Shown: positions 1-5,624 of the stretch, in pieces
How the letters are laid out: each line of letters begins with the position of its first letter
How positions within the stretch are numbered: the first letter of the stretch is position 1
Assembly (NCBI GenBank): GCA_002438345.1
Contig: DJUJ01000132.1
Location: forward strand, 8,862-14,961
DNA: 6,100 nt
Origin: Paenibacillus sp. UBA6285
GTDB taxonomy: Bacteria; Bacillota; Bacilli; Paenibacillales; Paenibacillaceae
Direction of reading: 5' to 3'
Made by a program: the position numbers and the translations under genes
Notes under the pieces: generated by a model
Seen by the model: the letters and a program-made list of their open reading frames with translations, nothing else
The model's database searches: none
What the model was told of the DNA's origin: nothing

Positions 1-922
1 TGGACCCAAGCTCACTTTGAAAGGCTGGCGAACGTAAAATATCAATCACGGTGGCGATCCATTGCTCATGCTCCGGTTTCTTAAGCATCACGAGATCGTA
101 ACACTCCTGAATTAAGGGAATGAAATCAATGCTATCTACAATCTTGGCAGCTTTCTCAGTTCCGATGGCCACATCGGCTTCCCCTCGTGCCACTTTACCA
201 GCGACCGCCAAATGGCTATTCTCCTCATGTTCATATCCAGATAGGCTTATGGCTGGAATGCCGTGCAATCGGAGTTGTTCATCTAATAATACGCGTGCAC
301 CAGCGCCTCGTTCTCTATTGATCAGTCTGAGCCCATCCTGTTGTAGATGAGACCATTCATAGAGACCTCTGGGGTTTCCCTTTTGAACATACAATCCTGC
401 ACTTCGGGTCAACAGACGAACTACAACATAAGAGAAGCCCACAAGGATTTTACGAATATAGGGAAGGTTATATTCTCCAGTATCCCCATCGAGCAGATGA
501 GTACTGACGATGTCGGATTCGCCCTGATACATGGCAATCAGACTATCTAGACTGCCGGCGTAAGAACGAAGAGGGCGCTCACTGGGCAAGCAACGCTCCA
601 AATAGGTGGCTAGAATATCGAGTGACATATCCTGACCCGTAATAACGAGGCTGTGTCCTGCAGCTTTACTGTAAATATGGCCAGAATGTGCTGCAACTTG
701 AGTTAGATTCGCTCCAGCAAAAGTCAGCGGCAATGTCGATGGGGTTATGCCACTTCGAGTATTCTGTTTGTAGGATTCCAAATCCGATTGATCCACACGC
801 ATCTGTTTTCCTACACGATAGGAGGGGAGCTCCCCTTTTTTAATCAGGTCATATACTTTTAATTTCGATATCTTCAGTAAGCGGGCAATTTCCTCAGTCG
901 TATAGGATGTATTATCAGACAT
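1..922 (-). CDS. HTH transcriptional regulator with PBP-like (molybdate-type) substrate-binding domain, partial at 3' end
   Basis: One-component regulator, open from the ATG at 922 to the window edge (307 complete codons, no stop), so the C-terminus lies outside. Residues about 6-52 form an excisionase/MerR-type winged helix (TTEEIARLLKISKLKVYDL, then GELPSYRVGKQMRV), the common HTH_17 pattern. Residues about 65-307 look like the PBP_like fold related to periplasmic molybdate-binding proteins; the stretch NRERGAGARVLLD (202-214) matches the NRxxGSGTRxLLD-like signature of that family, and GEADVAIGT (247-255) fits the same fold. By family it would bind a small ligand in the cytoplasm and control transcription; relatives often sit beside molybdate/tungstate ABC transporter genes, which cannot be checked here. 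An SD GGAGG lies at 931-935, 8 nt before the ATG. It is co-oriented with and 66 bp from the deacetylase but has a candidate promoter of its own. Family assignment is fairly sure; the ligand is not known. Confidence 0.85.
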   Translation of the reverse strand, partial: MSDNTSYTTEEIARLLKISKLKVYDLIKKGELPSYRVGKQMRVDQSDLESYKQNTRSGITPSTLPLTFAGANLTQVAAHSGHIYSKAAGHSLVITGQDMSLDILATYLERCLPSERPLRSYAGSLDSLIAMYQGESDIVSTHLLDGDTGEYNLPYIRKILVGFSYVVVRLLTRSAGLYVQKGNPRGLYEWSHLQQDGLRLINRERGAGARVLLDEQLRLHGIPAISLSGYEHEENSHLAVAGKVARGEADVAIGTEKAAKIVDSIDFIPLIQECYDLVMLKKPEHEQWIATVIDILRSPAFQSELGS

Positions 923-935
923 GATAAAAGCCTCC

Positions 936-977
936 AGAACTTCATATTAGGACAAGACTACCCTATTTTGAAGTCCT
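936..977. promoter_or_regulatory. Imperfect inverted repeat flanking the candidate regulator promoter (possible operator)
   Basis: AGAACTTCA (936-944) and TGAAGTCCT (969-977) are inverted copies matching at 8 of 9 positions, with centres 33 bp (about three helical turns) apart. One arm overlaps the proposed -35 hexamer and the other abuts the -10 hexamer and start site. This geometry would suit autoregulation by the adjacent HTH regulator, but a chance repeat in a 66-bp gap cannot be excluded. Confidence 0.3.
944..972 (-). promoter_or_regulatory. Candidate sigma-A promoter of the HTH/PBP regulator
   Basis: On the minus strand TTCAAA (972-967) and TAATAT (949-944) are separated by 17 bp, each matching the sigma-A hexamers at 4 of 6 positions. 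Transcription would start near 937, giving a very short leader carrying the GGAGG at 935-931. The match is modest, so read-through from the deacetylase gene is the alternative. Confidence 0.35.
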
Positions 978-988
978 GTGCAATTAGG

Positions 989-1738
989 CTACTGTGGTTT
1001 ACCCGCCTGCTGTGTATTGGATAATTTGATCAATTCGGAAACGGTGACAAACCGAAAGCCTCTCTTTTCTAATTCCGGCAAAATAATTTTGAGCGCTTCT
1101 CTGGTTTGGGATTGTCCATGCACATGATCATGAAACAGAACAATGTCACCATTATGTGCATTTCGAATAACCTTGTTCGCGATACTTTGCACTCCAGGGC
1201 GATTCCAATCGCGTGTATCCTGATGCCATGACCATAAAATGGGCTTTAAGCCCATGTTGTTGGAAATATCAACTAGCGTCTCATCATACATTCCACCTGG
1301 AGGTCTGAACAATGCGCTATGCTTTCCAGAGACCTTAATAATCTCTTCTTCGGTTAATTTCAGTTCTCGCTCAAACTGGGCTTTGTTAATAGGTTTTCTA
1401 AAATAAACGTGATTGTAGGTATGGTTAGCTAATTCATGCCCTTCAGAAATGACTCGTTTCGCCACCTCTGGATATGTCGCGATTCTTTTTCCTATAGCAA
1501 AAAAGGTGCATTTCGCATGATATTGACTCAATACCTTTAAAATTTGATCGGTTTCAGAAGGGTCAGGACCGTCATCAAACGTCAATGCAATCACTTTTTG
1601 GTTAGTATGTACTTCCCAAATCATGTCTCCTCTTTTTTCGTAGTAGTCGCGGTTTTTACTCGGGCTACCTAGGGCAGAGTTCGTGAAGCATAACAAGAGT
1701 GTGAGGGTAGTCATCATAATTTTGCTGCTAGTTTTCAT
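989..1738 (-). CDS. Secreted polysaccharide deacetylase (CE4 / NodB domain)
   Basis: Zinc-dependent N-deacetylase of carbohydrate esterase family 4, 249 aa, probably acting on GlcNAc-containing wall polymer or chitooligomers outside the membrane. Residues 1-24 look like a Sec signal (MKTSSK, hydrophobic core, ALG before S25). All family motifs are present: TFDDGP (53-58; D55 likely catalytic base, D56 metal ligand), HELANHTYNH (101-110; H106 and H110 metal ligands), RPPGG (145-149), WHQDTRDW (171-178) and LFHDH (201-205; H203 catalytic acid region). It is therefore expected to be active. The ATG at 1738 is preceded by AGGTG (1748-1744) at 5 nt. It lies 52 bp downstream of the sortase gene on the same strand with no terminator-like hairpin visible between, so co-transcription is likely. 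Exact substrate (peptidoglycan, chitin, other) cannot be told from sequence alone. Confidence 0.93.
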   Translation of the reverse strand: MKTSSKIMMTTLTLLLCFTNSALGSPSKNRDYYEKRGDMIWEVHTNQKVIALTFDDGPDPSETDQILKVLSQYHAKCTFFAIGKRIATYPEVAKRVISEGHELANHTYNHVYFRKPINKAQFERELKLTEEEIIKVSGKHSALFRPPGGMYDETLVDISNNMGLKPILWSWHQDTRDWNRPGVQSIANKVIRNAHNGDIVLFHDHVHGQSQTREALKIILPELEKRGFRFVTVSELIKLSNTQQAGKPQ

Positions 1739-1790
1739 GAATTCACCTGTTTTTTTTATTTTAGAATGCTCCTTTGGGTGGTTAAAATAT

Positions 1791-2414
1791 TCATAGTTTC
1801 AGTTTTGTAAAGACAATCAGTCTTTTTTCATGTTCTTGTTTCTTTCTGCTATATCTTCCTGTACAGGTAATAAGATTCATTCTGGCTTCTGTGGACTTTC
1901 CGAAGATTCGTTCTAAGGGTGCTTCAGCGGTGGTGAAGCTTTCTACCGACTCAACAATATAAGTAAGTTTTCGCCCGTCTGAATTAGAAACGATAATTTC
2001 ATCCCCGTGATTAAGCTTTTTTAGTTTGAAAAAAATAGCTGGACCAATGTAACTATCCACATGTCCGTCTATAATTACATTTCCCTTCGCACCTGGCAGA
2101 ATACCCGGATACAGAATTCCTGCGATATTGCTGTCTTTGGGGACATCCATTTGTCCATCGGGAAGCAACGCAACGGGCTCTATTTTGGCACTTACCTTAA
2201 TAGCTGGAATGTTAAGCTGAGTAGGCATTATAGGTTTGGGTAATGATGGTTTAATATCGTTCTTTTGAATAACTTTAGTAGGAGTTATCATTTCATGTTG
2301 ATGTGTTTGAAGTGATTTGGTCTCTGGACTGCTTGTCTGCGAATGTGAGTCTGTACAACTTGCAGTGGTTATAGTAATGACGGTTAAGATTAATGAATAT
2401 ATCCATTTTTTCAT
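1791..2414 (-). CDS. Class F-like sortase (cysteine transpeptidase) with possible lipoprotein signal
   Basis: Sortase of 207 aa that would cleave an LPxTG-like motif between Thr and Gly and transfer the product to an amine nucleophile, outside the membrane. The catalytic triad is visible: H118 in IDGHVDS, C184 in NLITCTG, and R198 in EKRLIVF, spaced from the Cys much as in Staphylococcus aureus SrtA. The order LNIPAIKVSAKIEPV (67-81), PDGQMDVP (85-92), PGAKGNVIIDGH (107-118), GPAIFFKL (124-131) and the LITC box resembles class F sortases best. Residues 1-20 (MKKW, hydrophobic run, TTASC) could be a lipoprotein signal with C20 as the lipidated residue, or simply a short signal anchor; residues 21-60 are a Ser/Thr/Pro-rich linker. 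No good SD lies just upstream of the ATG; the nearest GGAGG (2456-2452) is 37 nt away across a hairpin. The probable substrate gene is 42 bp upstream. Confidence 0.88.
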   Translation of the reverse strand: MKKWIYSLILTVITITTASCTDSHSQTSSPETKSLQTHQHEMITPTKVIQKNDIKPSLPKPIMPTQLNIPAIKVSAKIEPVALLPDGQMDVPKDSNIAGILYPGILPGAKGNVIIDGHVDSYIGPAIFFKLKKLNHGDEIIVSNSDGRKLTYIVESVESFTTAEAPLERIFGKSTEARMNLITCTGRYSRKKQEHEKRLIVFTKLKL

Positions 2415-2425
2415 GTTTAAGAAAA

Positions 2426-2449
2426 GAAAGAGGGGATTCCCCCTCTTTC
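2426..2449 (-). terminator. Perfect 10-bp hairpin between substrate and sortase genes: attenuator or SD-positioning element
   Basis: In the minus-strand transcript GAAAGAGGGG, a GAAT loop and CCCCTCTTTC form a perfect stem, directly followed by TTTTCTT. It could act as a partial intrinsic terminator that lowers sortase expression relative to its substrate. The stem also separates GGAGG (2456-2452) from the sortase ATG (2414); with the hairpin folded the linear gap falls from 37 to about 13 nt, so it may instead bring the SD near the start codon. The hairpin itself is certain; its role is inferred. Confidence 0.6.
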
Positions 2450-2456
2450 ATCCTCC

Positions 2457-2762
2457 CTATTCAGTTTGTTCGCTAGCACCGCCGTGGCCTGTTTTTGGCA
2501 TCTTTGTTGCTTTGGTGTGAATGCCCTTAGCTTTAATACTTTTAGTCTTCATGCTCTTTGCATGAATCCCTTTAGTGGAGTGGCTCTTCATGTGCATTTT
2601 CTTTTCATGCATTTTATGTTCTTTTTCTTTTTTCATTTTCTCAGCATGTAATTTTTTCTCATGTTTCGTTTCGGTTGGTGCTGCAGAAGCAGAAGCCGCA
2701 GAAGCAACGGATAGCATTAAGCAAGTCGATAAAAGAGCTACAGACAATTTCTTCATAATCAT
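2457..2762 (-). CDS. Small secreted Lys/His-rich protein with C-terminal MPKTG sorting motif (probable sortase substrate)
   Basis: A 101-aa protein of unrecognised family. Residues 1-27 are a clear Sec signal (MIMKK, hydrophobic core, then ASA before A28). The mature part from T30 is strongly basic, with 20 Lys, 9 His and 6 Met against 8 Glu, and no Cys. A KGIHxK unit occurs twice, at 64-69 and 79-84, with similar spacing of Lys after each. MPKTG at 88-92 is an LPxTG-like sorting motif, but the nine residues after it (HGGASEQTE) include neither a membrane segment nor basic residues. The first ATG (2762) lies 10 nt from AGGAGG (2778-2773); the second, MKKLS at 2756, would be 16 nt away, so the first is preferred. 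The sortase gene follows at 42 bp. It is probably the sortase's dedicated substrate (inference); the polycationic part could bind wall polyanions, and the His/Met content might bind metal. Confidence 0.82.
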   Translation of the reverse strand: MIMKKLSVALLSTCLMLSVASAASASAAPTETKHEKKLHAEKMKKEKEHKMHEKKMHMKSHSTKGIHAKSMKTKSIKAKGIHTKATKMPKTGHGGASEQTE

Positions 2763-2772
2763 TTAGTGGATT

Positions 2773-2778
2773 CCTCCT
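2773..2778 (-). promoter_or_regulatory. Ribosome binding site of the MPKTG protein gene
   Basis: Consensus AGGAGG on the minus strand, 10 nt before the ATG at 2762 and 16 nt before the in-frame ATG at 2756. It supports the upstream start and suggests efficient translation, in contrast with the poorly served sortase start. Confidence 0.75.
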
Positions 2779-2795
2779 AGATGTTTTTTTCCTAC

Positions 2796-2811
2796 GAAGA
2801 TTAATATCTTC
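2796..2811. repeat. 16-bp perfect dyad GAAGAT-TAAT-ATCTTC upstream of the MPKTG gene
   Basis: Six-base arms around a self-complementary TAAT-type centre make the whole 16 bp a dyad (GAAGAT 2796-2801, ATCTTC 2806-2811). It lies 17 bp upstream of the SD of the leftward cassette. It could be an operator or an mRNA leader hairpin; AT-rich dyads of this length can also arise by chance. Confidence 0.4.
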
Positions 2812-2841
2812 ATTTAACTTAGTTTTAGATTGGTGGATTAC

Positions 2842-2865
2842 TTCCAACACCTTTTGGGATTGGAA
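2842..2865. repeat. 24-bp imperfect dyad in the divergent intergenic region
   Basis: TTCCAACACC (2842-2851) and GGGATTGGAA (2856-2865) are inverted with 8 of 10 matches around a TTTT centre. The symmetry over about two helical turns is operator-like. It lies 19 bp upstream of the proposed -35 of the dNTPase promoter and 80 bp upstream of the leftward cassette start codon. No binding protein can be named. Confidence 0.38.
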
Positions 2866-2883
2866 CAGCATTTGTTTTTTGAT

Positions 2884-2913
2884 GTGAAAATTGTTATGAA
2901 AATGCCTTATAAT
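2884..2913 (+). promoter_or_regulatory. Sigma-A promoter of the dNTPase gene
   Basis: A consensus -10 TATAAT (2908-2913) is preceded at 18 bp by GTGAAA (2884-2889), 4 of 6 to TTGACA. Transcription would start near 2920, giving a leader of about 30 nt that includes the SD at 2940-2947. I found no equally good promoter facing left for the MPKTG cassette in the same region. Confidence 0.5.
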
Positions 2914-2939
2914 GAAGTTCAATATAAAGACATTTGGTT

Positions 2940-2947
2940 AGGGGTGG
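2940..2947 (+). promoter_or_regulatory. Ribosome binding site fixing the dNTPase start
   Basis: AGGGGTGG precedes the ATG at 2952 (7 nt from AGGGG to the ATG). It lies inside the reading frame that would begin at the TTG at 2934, so the TTG start, which has no SD of its own, is unlikely. Confidence 0.7.
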
Positions 2948-2951
2948 GAAT

Positions 2952-4361
2952 ATGACACTTATTGAGAAAAGAGAACACCGGCAGTATCCGGAAATTACCC
3001 GCCTAGAAACGTCGAGAGCTGCTTATGAGCGTGATTATTCACGCCTGATTCATTCGCCTACTTTTCGTAGGCTGCAAGGCAAATCTCAAGTGTTCGGGGC
3101 TGGCACGGGTGATTATTACCGGACGCGTCTGACTCATTCACTTGAAGTTGCACAGATCGCTCGTGAGGCAGCGAAAAGTCTGCTCAGATCTTACCCAGAG
3201 GTGGAGACGAGTAAGGCGGAGAATCCGGGGCTTGTTATAGATCCAGAGGTAGTGGAATGCGCGGCTATTGCTCATGATTTTGGTCACCCCCCCTTCGGAC
3301 ATAAAGGGGAAGAGGTGCTCGATAATATTTTGGAGCAGCTTATTGAAAAGAAGACTAATGAAGCTGCCCTGCAATCTGGAGCAACGGGTGCAGAGAGGCT
3401 GCTGATTCATGAGCAGATGAAGCAGCGTTATGAGCATTTTGAAGGCAATGCTCACAATTATCGGCTGATTATGTTTCTGGAGAAGCGTGAGAACATTGAT
3501 GGACTAAATCTATCTGATGCAGTGCTACTCGGAATTAATAAATATCCTTTTCCTGGCACCTCGCTGAAGAAGGGGATGTACCTTCACGAATGGGCATATA
3601 TTTCGGAGATTCGCAAAGAGTGGGGAATACCAGCAGGTAAGAAAACGTTGGAAGCCCAGCTTATGGACCTTTGCGACGATATCGCTTATTCTGCACATGA
3701 TTTGGAGGATGGGATTAAGGCTGGAAAGATTGAGGTGCATGAACACTTTATGCATGATTCCTATATACAGCGGCTTATCGTAGAGAAAATCACAACACTA
3801 GAGGATTTCTTCTGGAAGGGTTGGGAGGAGGAAGGCATTCGCGCTAAGGTCGAAGAGGTGCTTAGTTCATTTCTTCGAGTATGGATGGAGAAAATGCCAA
3901 CCTGCGAGAACGACTATTCCAGAACTCGGCGTGAAGTTAAGGCTTATTGGGTCAGCACCTTTGTTGCAAGTCTGGGTGTGATCCCTGATGGGGACTGGAA
4001 GAAGGTCACCTTTATAAAGGAAGGAAAAGAAGATGAGGATATGCTACGGACCGTAAGCGTGCTGAAAAGCTTCGCTTGGGTCACGATGATTCGTGATTTA
4101 CGTGTGCAGCGGCTTCAGAAACGTGGTGAATGGATTTTGCGCCGTCTATGGGGAGCTTTTCTTGATCCGCAGACGTCTAAAGCCATTATTCCATCAGATT
4201 GGCTACAACGCTTTGAGAAAGATCAGAAGCAAGCAAATCCGATCTGGACCTGGGAACATATGGTGATTGATTATATCGCCGGGATGACGGATGCCTTTGC
4301 TGAGAAAATATATAATGAGCTATATGGGTTGAAGGTCGGCTCGATTTATGATTTGGATTAG
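2952..4361 (+). CDS. dgt: HD-domain deoxyguanosinetriphosphate triphosphohydrolase (dGTPase / dNTPase)
   Basis: Cytoplasmic enzyme of about 469 aa that by family hydrolyses dGTP or other dNTPs to the deoxynucleoside and triphosphate, affecting dNTP pools. N-terminal family signature YERDYSRLIHSPTFRRLQGK (25-44) is followed by the HD-domain metal ligands: H62 in YRTRLTHSLEVAQ, H108-D109 in AIAHDFGHPPFGH, and the Asp of DDIAYSAHDLED at about 242-243. The segment FEGNAHNYRLIMFLEKR (163-179) is also typical of dGTPases. Length is normal and no key residue is missing. I place the start at the ATG at 2952, served by the SD at 2940-2947; a TTG at 2934 would add six residues but would put the SD inside the coding region. 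It is monocistronic, with its own promoter and a strong terminator. Whether it prefers dGTP or is a broad dNTPase controlled by allostery cannot be read from sequence. Confidence 0.95.
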   Translation: MTLIEKREHRQYPEITRLETSRAAYERDYSRLIHSPTFRRLQGKSQVFGAGTGDYYRTRLTHSLEVAQIAREAAKSLLRSYPEVETSKAENPGLVIDPEVVECAAIAHDFGHPPFGHKGEEVLDNILEQLIEKKTNEAALQSGATGAERLLIHEQMKQRYEHFEGNAHNYRLIMFLEKRENIDGLNLSDAVLLGINKYPFPGTSLKKGMYLHEWAYISEIRKEWGIPAGKKTLEAQLMDLCDDIAYSAHDLEDGIKAGKIEVHEHFMHDSYIQRLIVEKITTLEDFFWKGWEEEGIRAKVEEVLSSFLRVWMEKMPTCENDYSRTRREVKAYWVSTFVASLGVIPDGDWKKVTFIKEGKEDEDMLRTVSVLKSFAWVTMIRDLRVQRLQKRGEWILRRLWGAFLDPQTSKAIIPSDWLQRFEKDQKQANPIWTWEHMVIDYIAGMTDAFAEKIYNELYGLKVGSIYDLD

Positions 4362-4390
4362 ATAGACGAGAAGATCAAAAGCATTTTATA

Positions 4391-4446
4391 AGAGGTCCCT
4401 GCTTGTTCATTTAGGTTTTTTAAATGACAAGCAGGGACTCTTTTTA
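4391..4446 (+). terminator. Strong intrinsic terminator after the dNTPase gene, possibly bidirectional
   Basis: GTCCCTGCTTGTTCATTTA (4395-4413) pairs with TAAATGACAAGCAGGGAC (4421-4438), an 18-bp stem with one bulged T, loop GGTTTTT, then TCTTTTT (4439-4445). It lies 30 nt after the dNTPase stop. In the opposite direction the stem is followed by CTCTTAT, a weaker U tract, so it may also stop leftward transcripts from the dehydrogenase. The rest of 4362-4579 is AT-rich with no gene that I can see. Confidence 0.9.
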
Positions 4447-4579
4447 TAGGACAAGTTCATTATTATTGATTTAAATACCATTGAAGCGCAGTAACATCCA
4501 TTTAACTAACCTCTCTTTATATGTGATTCCTGGATTTTCTCATTATAGAACAAGTGTTCCTAGAAATCAATTCCTAAAA

Positions 4580-5536
4580 TTAATATTGGCGGGCATAATC
4601 GACGAGATTTAGGGATGGAGTGCCAGATGATAAATAGAAATTCATATTTTCGGTAAAAATATTTACGATCCGATTAGCGTATTGATCTGTTACGCCTGCG
4701 GAATGTGGAGTGATGATTACCTGCTCCATAGCCCAAAGTGGATGATCCTGCGGAAGGGGTTCGGTCTCGAATACATCCAATCCGGCACCGCGAAGCTGCC
4801 CACGATTCAGTGCATCGATTAGAGCCTCGGTATCGGTAGTCGCTCCACGTCCAACGTTAATGTAATAGGAGCCTTGTTTAAAGGCGGAGAAGATTGCAGT
4901 ATTAAATAAATGTTTAGTCTCATCAGTGATAGGGAGTATGTTGATGATAAAGTCGCCTTGGCTCACAGCTTCTGGCAGGTGGCCTGTGGTATATACTTGA
5001 TCAAAATCAGCGAGCGGCTTACCTGAGCGACTCACCCCGATGGTCTTCATCCGGAAGGCTTTAGCAATTCTAGCTGTTTCGCTGCCGATGGCCCCGGTTC
5101 CAACAATAACGGCTGTCTTGCCAAATAATTCACTTTCACTACCCTCAGAGTTCCAGTAGCGATTCTGCTGATTACGTACTGCTGTATGCAAATTACGTGT
5201 AAAGAGTAGCATGAAGCCGAAGATTACCGCAGAAATAGGCTCGGCATGAACTCCGCTGGCGCTGGTCAAAAGAATACCACGTTCCTTAAAACGCTCAAGC
5301 GGAAGTTTTTCAATTCCAGCAGACCAAGATTGTACCCAGCGAAGGGGGGAATCTGGACGAAGAAGTGTATCGGCAATGCCTTTGGCCCAGCCGATTACGA
5401 TTTCAGCATCAGCAAGAAGCTGTAGATCCGGATTTTTGCCATTTCCTTGCGTGAATGTATAACCGGGGGCCGCCGCTCTGATCCTTTCCTGTTGCTGGGC
5501 TGTAAGTGGCTGTAAACATACTATGGACTTAGTCAT
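4580..5536 (-). CDS. D-2-hydroxyacid dehydrogenase family protein
   Basis: NAD(P)-dependent oxidoreductase of 318 aa interconverting a 2-keto acid and a D-2-hydroxy acid. The Rossmann motif VGTGAIG (145-151) is followed by catalytic R230 in INVGRGA, E259 in VFETEPLP and H278 in TPHSAGVT; the Arg-Glu spacing of 29 equals that of E. coli 3-phosphoglycerate dehydrogenase. After the second beta strand the sequence reads GVSRSGKP (167-174), with Ser-Arg in place of an acidic residue, which hints at NADP(H) preference. The reading frame extends upstream to 5599, but AGGAGG (5550-5545) lies 8 nt before the ATG at 5536, and the upstream residues are unlike the family, so MTKSIVCLQ is the true start. 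It is convergent with the dNTPase gene and divergent from the 2H phosphoesterase. The specific substrate is not identifiable; glyoxylate/hydroxypyruvate-type reductase is only one option. Confidence 0.92.
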   Translation of the reverse strand: MTKSIVCLQPLTAQQQERIRAAAPGYTFTQGNGKNPDLQLLADAEIVIGWAKGIADTLLRPDSPLRWVQSWSAGIEKLPLERFKERGILLTSASGVHAEPISAVIFGFMLLFTRNLHTAVRNQQNRYWNSEGSESELFGKTAVIVGTGAIGSETARIAKAFRMKTIGVSRSGKPLADFDQVYTTGHLPEAVSQGDFIINILPITDETKHLFNTAIFSAFKQGSYYINVGRGATTDTEALIDALNRGQLRGAGLDVFETEPLPQDHPLWAMEQVIITPHSAGVTDQYANRIVNIFTENMNFYLSSGTPSLNLVDYARQY

Positions 5537-5544
5537 GATGTATT

Positions 5545-5550
5545 CCTCCT
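5545..5550 (-). promoter_or_regulatory. Ribosome binding site fixing the dehydrogenase start
   Basis: Consensus AGGAGG on the minus strand, 8 nt before the ATG at 5536. It falls inside the open frame that continues upstream to 5599, which argues against the longer form. Confidence 0.8.
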
Positions 5551-5624
5551 GCTCTACGGTTTGATGAAAATGGATAATGTTATAGGATAAGGATACCAAA
5601 TCTATAGGAGAAGGTGAAATTGAT

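Noticed and set aside
120..550. Two open frames on the plus strand inside the regulator gene
   Set aside because: They are antisense to a well-supported HTH/PBP regulator frame with SD and family motifs; their translations show no domain.
2295..2451. ATG directly after GGAGG (2451) opening a short frame across the hairpin into the sortase gene
   Set aside because: No spacing between GGAGG and this ATG, it is out of frame with the sortase, and its translation resembles nothing.
2427..2502. Frameshift that might have removed a normal hydrophobic sorting tail from the MPKTG protein
   Set aside because: I translated the other two frames beyond MPKTG; one meets a stop within nine codons and the other is charged, so no hidden membrane segment exists.
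2466..2766. Phe-rich plus-strand frames opposite the MPKTG gene
   Set aside because: Their Phe-rich stretches are only the complement of the Lys codon runs (AAA/AAG) of the real gene; no SD.
2659..2922. 87-residue minus-strand frame overlapping the 5' part of the MPKTG gene
   Set aside because: It runs out of frame with the signal-peptide protein, which has a consensus SD and a coherent secretion/sorting architecture; the overlapping frame has neither.
2934..2951. TTG start of the dNTPase adding six residues
   Set aside because: The only good SD (2940-2947) lies inside this extension and correctly precedes the ATG at 2952.
4548..4559. Short palindrome GAACA-AG-TGTTC downstream of the dehydrogenase
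   Set aside because: Only 5-bp arms, no following U tract on either strand; too small to call a terminator or an operator.
5537..5599. N-terminal extension of the dehydrogenase to 5599
   Set aside because: AGGAGG sits within it, 8 nt before the ATG at 5536, and the extra residues do not fit the family N-terminus.
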